Part shown: positions 6,834 to 10,813 of the stretch, in pieces
Layout: every line of letters begins with the position of its first letter
Position numbering within the stretch: the stretch's first letter is position 1
DNA from: JBEVNX01 sp040507895
Lineage (GTDB): Bacteria > Desulfobacterota > Binatia > JACPRU01
Direction of reading: 5' to 3'
Length of the DNA stretch: 10,813 bases
Assembly (NCBI GenBank): GCA_040507895.1
Contig: JBEVNX010000252.1
Location: 1-10,813, forward strand
Made by a program: the position numbers and the translations under genes
The notes under the pieces: model-generated
What the model was told of the DNA's origin: nothing
Databases searched by the model: none
Seen by the model: the letters and a program-made list of their open reading frames with translations, nothing else

Positions 6834-7172
6834 ATGACGAAAGCGTTCGTGCGTGTGGTGCTCGCCGCGACGATGGCAGTCGCTGGATGTGCCACCCAAA
6901 CCCAAATACTGAACAACAAGCAAAGCATCGCGCTTCAGACGGCGCTCACGCGAGCCAAGTTCGATATGAATTGTCCGACGGCGACCGCCGAAGTTCTCTC
7001 GCGGGAGGTCACCCAGCCCGCCGTGCAAAGCCCTATGCTCGCCGGAGAGCAGCGCGCGGAGTATACGATCGGAGTGGAAGGCTGCGGGAAGCGTACGACG
7101 ATGCTCGTCCTTTGTCCGGAGGGGGGAGATAGCTGCTTCGCGGGCGAACCTGGCGGTAGGTTCTTCCGGTAG
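6834..7172 (+). CDS. Small lipoprotein with four mature cysteines besides the lipid anchor
   Basis: The 112-residue product has a lipoprotein signal peptide with lipobox VAGC, so Cys19 would be lipidated. The residue after it is Ala, not Asp, which in Gram-negatives favours sorting to the outer membrane. The mature part, about 94 residues, has four further cysteines (47, 84, 94, 101) that could make two disulfides, and ends in a Gly-rich GGRFFR tail. Short hypothetical lipoproteins with NCP and VEGCGKR-like blocks are familiar to me from betaproteobacteria, but no function is known to me. The ATG at 6834 follows GGAGGG by 7 nt. It stands 99 bases after ppk2 with its own candidate promoter, so it is probably transcribed separately or in addition, and converges with gnd. 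Confidence 0.8.
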   Translation: MTKAFVRVVLAATMAVAGCATQTQILNNKQSIALQTALTRAKFDMNCPTATAEVLSREVTQPAVQSPMLAGEQRAEYTIGVEGCGKRTTMLVLCPEGGDSCFAGEPGGRFFR

Positions 7173-7308
7173 CGCGCGTTCGCGGACGCGAGCAGCTCCG
7201 CCGTCATGAAGGCGGCGGGTCTTCGCGCCGCGATGAGCTTCCACCGCGACTTCGTCGTGGACGGGTTTTCGTTCTGGCCGTGATGGGGGCCCTACCCGCA
7301 TGCCTCTC

Positions 7309-8328
7309 CTACTTCCCGGCCTCCTTCTCGACGTGCCCGCCGAACTCGAAACGCATGGCCGACAGGAGCTTGTCCGCGAAATCTGCCTCACCCCGCGAGC
7401 TGAAACGCTCGTAGAGCGCGGCGGTCAGCACGTGCGCGGGTACCGCCTCGTCGATCGCGGCTTTGATCGTCCACCGCCCTTCGCCCGAGTCCGAGACGCG
7501 CCCCGCGAACCGCGCGAGCGAGGGATCCTTGAGCAGCGCCGACGCCGAGAGATCGAGCAGCCACGAGGCGATGACGCTGCCGCGCCGCCATACCTCCGTG
7601 ATGTCGGGCAGGTCGAGATCGTACTGATAGTGCTCTGGATCGCGGAGCGGCGTCGTCTCAGCGTCGATCGCATGTGATCCCTTGCCGACGTTGGCCGCGC
7701 GCAAAATGCCGATCCCCTCGGCGTAGGCGGCCATGATGCCGTACTCGATTCCGTTGTGGACCATCTTCACGAAGTGGCCGGCGCCGTTCGGGCCGCAGTA
7801 GAGGTATCCATGCTCGGCCGTGCCGCGCACCTTCTCGCGTCCCGGCGTGCGCGGAATGTCGCCTTTGCCGGGAGCGAGCGTGGCGAAAATCGGATCGAGA
7901 TGCGCGACCACGTCCTTCTCACCGCCGATCATCATGCAGTATCCCCGCTCCAGGCCCCAGACGCCGCCGCTCGTCCCGACGTCCACGTAGTGGAGCCGCT
8001 TCGGTGTGAGCTCCTTGGCGCGGCGGATGTCGTCCACGTAGTACGAATTGCCTCCGTCGATGACAATGTCGCCGGCCTCGAGGGCGGGCAGCAGCTCCTC
8101 GATGGTCGCGTCGACGACGGCGGCCGGAACCATCAGCCAGACCGCGCGTGGCTTCGCGAGCTTCTTCACGAGATCAACGAGGGAGGATGTCCCGACTGCC
8201 TTTTCCTGTGCGAGCTCGGTCACCGCCTTCGGAGACCTGTCGAAAACGACGCACTGATGGCCTCCCTTGAGAAGCCGCCGGACCATGTTCGCACCCATCC
8301 TACCGAGTCCGATCATTCCGAGCTGCAT
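7309..8328 (-). CDS. gnd: 6-phosphogluconate dehydrogenase, decarboxylating, short form
   Basis: The enzyme oxidises and decarboxylates 6-phosphogluconate to ribulose 5-phosphate. The 339-residue product is the short form (about 300-340 residues, as in B. subtilis YqeC), lacking the long C-terminal helical duplication of E. coli Gnd. Visible are the Rossmann loop GLGRMG (7-12), strand end VVFDRS (27-32), DGGNSYYVDD (91-100), GTSGG (118-122), and the catalytic block GHFVKMVHNGIEYG with Lys188, His191 and Asn192; DSGEGRWT lies at 280-287. Asp30 at the end of the second strand, where NADP enzymes usually have Asn, suggests NAD preference (inference). AAGGAGG upstream of ATG at 8328 is a strong ribosome site. 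The gene diverges from pqiA and converges with the lipoprotein gene. It is complete, unlike the zwf gene nearby. Confidence 0.93.
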   Translation of the reverse strand: MQLGMIGLGRMGANMVRRLLKGGHQCVVFDRSPKAVTELAQEKAVGTSSLVDLVKKLAKPRAVWLMVPAAVVDATIEELLPALEAGDIVIDGGNSYYVDDIRRAKELTPKRLHYVDVGTSGGVWGLERGYCMMIGGEKDVVAHLDPIFATLAPGKGDIPRTPGREKVRGTAEHGYLYCGPNGAGHFVKMVHNGIEYGIMAAYAEGIGILRAANVGKGSHAIDAETTPLRDPEHYQYDLDLPDITEVWRRGSVIASWLLDLSASALLKDPSLARFAGRVSDSGEGRWTIKAAIDEAVPAHVLTAALYERFSSRGEADFADKLLSAMRFEFGGHVEKEAGK

Positions 8329-8514
8329 GATTCCGCCTCCTTCGATGCTCCGCGCCCTACGGGATCCAGATCACTGTTACTTCACAAGCGATGCTTGGAC
8401 CACCCCCGGCACTTCCAGCAAGAGCAATTTTGTGATCAACCCACGCTCCGATGCCGCGAGGCGCTCCCCCGACGTCCCGGCAGTCCTGACTCGAATTCTG
8501 CTGCAAAAGAGGCC
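8329..8514. promoter_or_regulatory. Divergent gnd/pqiA intergenic region
   Basis: These 186 bases must hold the promoters of gnd (leftward) and pqiAAB (rightward). I found no convincing -35/-10 pair. A small palindrome, CAAGC-GAT-GCTTG at 8385-8397, lies near the middle and could be an operator, but it is short enough to occur by chance. Confidence 0.4.
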
Positions 8515-9195
8515 ATGGCGAGGCATAACCAGCCACTCGGCGATCCTTCGCTCATCGGCTGCCCCGATTGCGACCTCGTGCAACGCCTGCCCGAGCTCAC
8601 AGCGGGCGCGTCGGCGCGTTGTCCGCGCTGCGGCAAGGAGCTCTGGCGCCGCCGCGAGGACTCGCTCAACCGCACGCTCGCGCTGACGACCGCAGCCGCT
8701 TTTCTATACGTACTCGCGAACTCCGTGCCGATGCTCGGTCTGACTGTCGCCGGGCGGGATGCCTTCACCACCGTCGCCGGCGGAGCGCAGCAGCTCTGGC
8801 AAAGCGACCACCAGCTCGTCGCCGTGCTGGTCCTCTTCACCGCGGTCGTCGCGCCGGCTCTGCAGATCGGCTTCATGCTGGCGATCGTGCTCGGGGCCCA
8901 GCGCCGGCGCCCGCGGAAGTGGGTCGGCGAGCTGCTCCGCTATCACCCGACGGCTTCCACCTGGAGCATGCTCGAGGTGATGATGATCGGGGTGCTGGTC
9001 GCGCTCGTCAAGATCGCCGACTACGCGACGGTGATCCCGGGGCTGGCTCTGTTCGCGCTTTTCGTGCTGATCTTTCTCCTCGCCGCGATCCAGGCGAGCT
9101 TCGACCCCCGGGAAGTTTGGGACAGGGTCGAATGGGCGGACGCCGAAGCACGGAGTGCAGCCGCGGACGGCAAGTTGGCGGAGGTGCCGTCGTGA
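8515..9195 (+). CDS. pqiA: PqiA-family membrane protein, first half-type subunit
   Basis: The 226-residue inner-membrane protein matches one half of E. coli PqiA (about 417 residues, two repeated halves). It begins with a rubredoxin-like zinc ribbon, CPDC (16-19) and CPRC (36-39), then four predicted membrane segments (about 55-75, 101-127, 152-168, 172-195). Family signatures include ANSVPMLGL, STWSMLEV and SFDPREVWD. PqiA works with PqiB and PqiC in lipid traffic across the envelope. The ATG at 8515 is preceded by AAAAGAGG; the open frame extends far upstream but only antisense to gnd. Its stop overlaps the GTG of the second pqiA gene (GTGA), pointing to coupled translation. Splitting the two halves into separate genes is a known arrangement in many proteobacteria. 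Confidence 0.88.
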   Translation: MARHNQPLGDPSLIGCPDCDLVQRLPELTAGASARCPRCGKELWRRREDSLNRTLALTTAAAFLYVLANSVPMLGLTVAGRDAFTTVAGGAQQLWQSDHQLVAVLVLFTAVVAPALQIGFMLAIVLGAQRRRPRKWVGELLRYHPTASTWSMLEVMMIGVLVALVKIADYATVIPGLALFALFVLIFLLAAIQASFDPREVWDRVEWADAEARSAAADGKLAEVPS

Positions 9196-9824
9196 GTGCG
9201 ACCGCGATGGAGCTCGGCCTCCAGGGCTGCGAGGTCTGCGGTCTCCTCTCGCGCCCTGAGGCCGGCGAGGACGAAGGGCACTGCCCGCGTTGCGACGAGA
9301 AGCTCCACTTCCGCAAGCCGGCGAGCATCCAGCGCACCTGGGCTTTTCTCATCGCCGCAGCTGTCTGTTACGTCCCGGCGAACGTGCTTCCGGTGCTGAC
9401 GACCGTCACGGCGGCGGGGCGCGAATCGGACACCATCTTGCAGGGAGTCGTGCTTCTCTGGTCGCCCACGGGTTGGCCTCTTTCGCTCATCGTGCTGTTC
9501 GCCAGCTTCATGATCCCGAGCGCCAAGATCCTGGCCCTCGGTTACCTTCTGGTGACCGTGCAGAGCGGCTCGATCGAGAACAACGCGCAGCGCGTCCGGC
9601 TCTACCGCGTCGTCGAGCTCATCGGGCGCTGGTCGATGGTCGACGTGTTCGTCGACACCTTCACGGCGGCGCTCATCCAACTCCAACCACTCATGGCGGT
9701 CGAGGCCGCGGCCGGCCTACCGTTCTTCGCGGCTGTCGTGGTGTTAACGATGCTCGCCGCGGAGTCTTTCGATCCCCGCCTGATCTGGGACTCGGCAAGC
9801 TCTCGAGAGGTCCGACATGCCTGA
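9192..9824 (+). CDS. pqiA: PqiA-family membrane protein, second half-type subunit
   Basis: The 210-residue product corresponds to the other half of a full-length PqiA. It too has a zinc ribbon, CEVC (13-16) and CPRC (31-34), followed by four membrane segments, with family landmarks VPANVLPVLT, LWSPTGWPL, FMIPSAKILALGYLL, GRWSMVDVFVDTF and ESFDPRLIWD. The GTG at 9192 is chosen as start: GGAGG at 9180-9184 is 7 nt upstream and the codon overlaps the previous stop. An ATG at 9207 is an alternative that would still keep the zinc ribbon. The end overlaps the pqiB start by 8 nt (ATGCCTGA). With its partner it likely forms the inner-membrane part of a Pqi lipid-transport complex; which half binds which lipid is unknown. 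Confidence 0.87.
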   Translation: MSATAMELGLQGCEVCGLLSRPEAGEDEGHCPRCDEKLHFRKPASIQRTWAFLIAAAVCYVPANVLPVLTTVTAAGRESDTILQGVVLLWSPTGWPLSLIVLFASFMIPSAKILALGYLLVTVQSGSIENNAQRVRLYRVVELIGRWSMVDVFVDTFTAALIQLQPLMAVEAAAGLPFFAAVVVLTMLAAESFDPRLIWDSASSREVRHA

Positions 9825-10813
9825 TCCGAGCACGCCGCCACTCGGCGTCCCCGAGTCCAGGACGGTTGTCAAGAAGAGGAGGCGGATCTCGCTCGTCTGG
9901 ATCGTGCCGATCGTCGCCGCGCTCGCCGGGGCTTGGGTCGCCGTGGCGAAAATCCGGAGCGAAGGACCGACCATCACGATCGTCTTCAAGACCGCCGAAG
10001 GGCTTGAAGCCGGCAAGACCAAGATTCACTACAACGGCGTCGATGTCGGCACCCTCAGGAAGATCCGGCTTTCGGACGATCATCAGCGGGCCATCGCGAC
10101 GGCGGAGATGGCCCCGGGGACGGAATCCTTCCTGGTCGAGGATACGAACTTCTGGATCGAGACCGCGCGAATCTCCGGCGCCACCGTGTCGGGGCTTGGT
10201 ACGCTGATCTCCGGGGCGTACATCGGCATGGAGATCGGCAGCTCGCGCAAGAGGAAGAGCGAGTTCGTCGCCCTGGACACGCCACCGATCGTGATGAGCG
10301 ACGTCCCGGGCCGTTTTTTCATGCTGAAGACACATGACCTCGGCTCGCTTGGCCGAGGTACGCCGATTTTTTTCCGGCGACTGCAAGTCGGCCAGGTCAT
10401 CGCCTACGAGCTCGACAAGGATGGCCAGTCGCTCAGCGTGAAGGTGTTCGTGAAAGCGCCCTACGACCAGTACGTCAACCCGGACACGCGCTTCTGGCAT
10501 GCGAGCGGGGTCGACGTTTCGCTCAACGCGAGCGGGCTCAACGTGCAGACGCAATCCGTGCTCTCCGTCTTGATTGGCGGCATTGCCTTCGAGACGCCCG
10601 TCACCGGTGCGGCCTTGCGGCCGGCCGAGGCCAACGCCGTCTTCACTCTGTTTCTCGACCGCGCCCGCGCCTTCGAGCCGCCGCCTAGCCACCCTGCGAC
10701 ATTCTTGCTGGTCTTCAAGCAATCGGTCCGCGGGCTCGCGGCGGGCGCCCCCGTGGAGTTCCGCGGCATCCGGATCGGCGAGGTCGTGGAGCTGAGCGCG
10801 CAGATCGACCCGA
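9817..10813 (+). CDS. pqiB: PqiB-type MCE-domain protein, partial (runs off the window end)
   Basis: The 332 residues present are the N-terminal part of a PqiB-type protein (E. coli PqiB is about 546 residues). A basic cytoplasmic start (KKRRR) precedes one membrane anchor (about 25-44). MCE domain 1 begins at about 50 (ITIVFKTAEGLEAGKTKIHYNGVDVG in shape), domain 2 at about 167 (LKTHDLGSLGRGTPIFFRRLQVG in shape), and domain 3 at about 294, cut by the window edge. Each has the MCE hallmark of GLxxGxxVxxxGxxVG type. PqiB hexamers stack into a periplasm-spanning channel for lipids. The ATG at 9817 overlaps the pqiA stop, with GAGAGG just upstream. A pqiC lipoprotein gene would be expected beyond the window. 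No frame defect is visible. Confidence 0.9.
   Translation, partial: MPDPSTPPLGVPESRTVVKKRRRISLVWIVPIVAALAGAWVAVAKIRSEGPTITIVFKTAEGLEAGKTKIHYNGVDVGTLRKIRLSDDHQRAIATAEMAPGTESFLVEDTNFWIETARISGATVSGLGTLISGAYIGMEIGSSRKRKSEFVALDTPPIVMSDVPGRFFMLKTHDLGSLGRGTPIFFRRLQVGQVIAYELDKDGQSLSVKVFVKAPYDQYVNPDTRFWHASGVDVSLNASGLNVQTQSVLSVLIGGIAFETPVTGAALRPAEANAVFTLFLDRARAFEPPPSHPATFLLVFKQSVRGLAAGAPVEFRGIRIGEVVELSAQIDP

Noticed and set aside
7175..7215. GC-rich hairpins after the lipoprotein gene (CGCGT/ACGCG and CCGCC/GGCGG)
   Set aside because: Stems of only 5 bp with no T-run; too weak to call terminators in GC-rich sequence.
7756..8514. Upstream extension of the first pqiA frame
   Set aside because: Antisense to the N-terminal half of gnd; the PqiA zinc ribbon begins just after the ATG at 8515.
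9691..10722. 343-codon minus-strand open frame
   Set aside because: Antisense to pqiB, which has clear MCE domains; the minus-strand frame is rich in Arg/Asp/His with no recognisable motif.

Overview
The window looks like chromosome of a high-GC Gram-negative bacterium, most likely a betaproteobacterium (Burkholderiales-like). This is inferred from strong GC bias at third codon positions, many Sec-exported proteins, an outer-membrane-type lipoprotein, an HdeA-like periplasmic protein, and a Pqi locus split into two PqiA halves followed by PqiB. I see no tRNA, rRNA, CRISPR array, transposase, integrase or phage gene. Only the last gene (pqiB) runs off the edge.

Layout. (1) 75-2115, minus strand: three closely spaced genes for exported proteins, in transcription order a DUF2092-type LolA-like periplasmic protein, a Gly/Ser-rich protein with five 17-residue repeats, and a small two-cysteine protein. 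(2) 2116-2515: divergent intergenic region with a 9-bp direct repeat at 21-bp period. (3) 2516-3077, plus strand: a small basic protein starting at TTG, then an HdeA/HdeB-family protein. (4) 3247-4622, minus strand: zwf (glucose-6-phosphate dehydrogenase), broken by a one-base deletion and an amber codon. (5) 4756-7172, plus strand: a YdiK-type AI-2E-family membrane protein, a PPK2 polyphosphate kinase whose GTG start overlaps the preceding stop, and a small lipoprotein with its own candidate promoter. (6) 7309-8328, minus strand: the short, probably NAD-dependent form of 6-phosphogluconate dehydrogenase. (7) 8515 to the end, plus strand: pqiA1-pqiA2-pqiB with overlapping stops and starts.

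How the genes fit together. zwf and gnd encode the two dehydrogenases of the oxidative pentose phosphate pathway; no lactonase gene lies between them. They flank a permease/polyphosphate-kinase pair. With the HdeA-like protein and the Pqi lipid-transport genes, the contents suggest envelope maintenance and stress or energy metabolism. The genes are not one operon: transcription direction changes five times. The least explained part is the three-gene exported-protein cluster at 75-2115. The most striking anomaly is the doubly damaged but otherwise well-conserved zwf, which is either a very recent pseudogene or a sequence error. I see no clear sign of a wholly new defence or mobile system.
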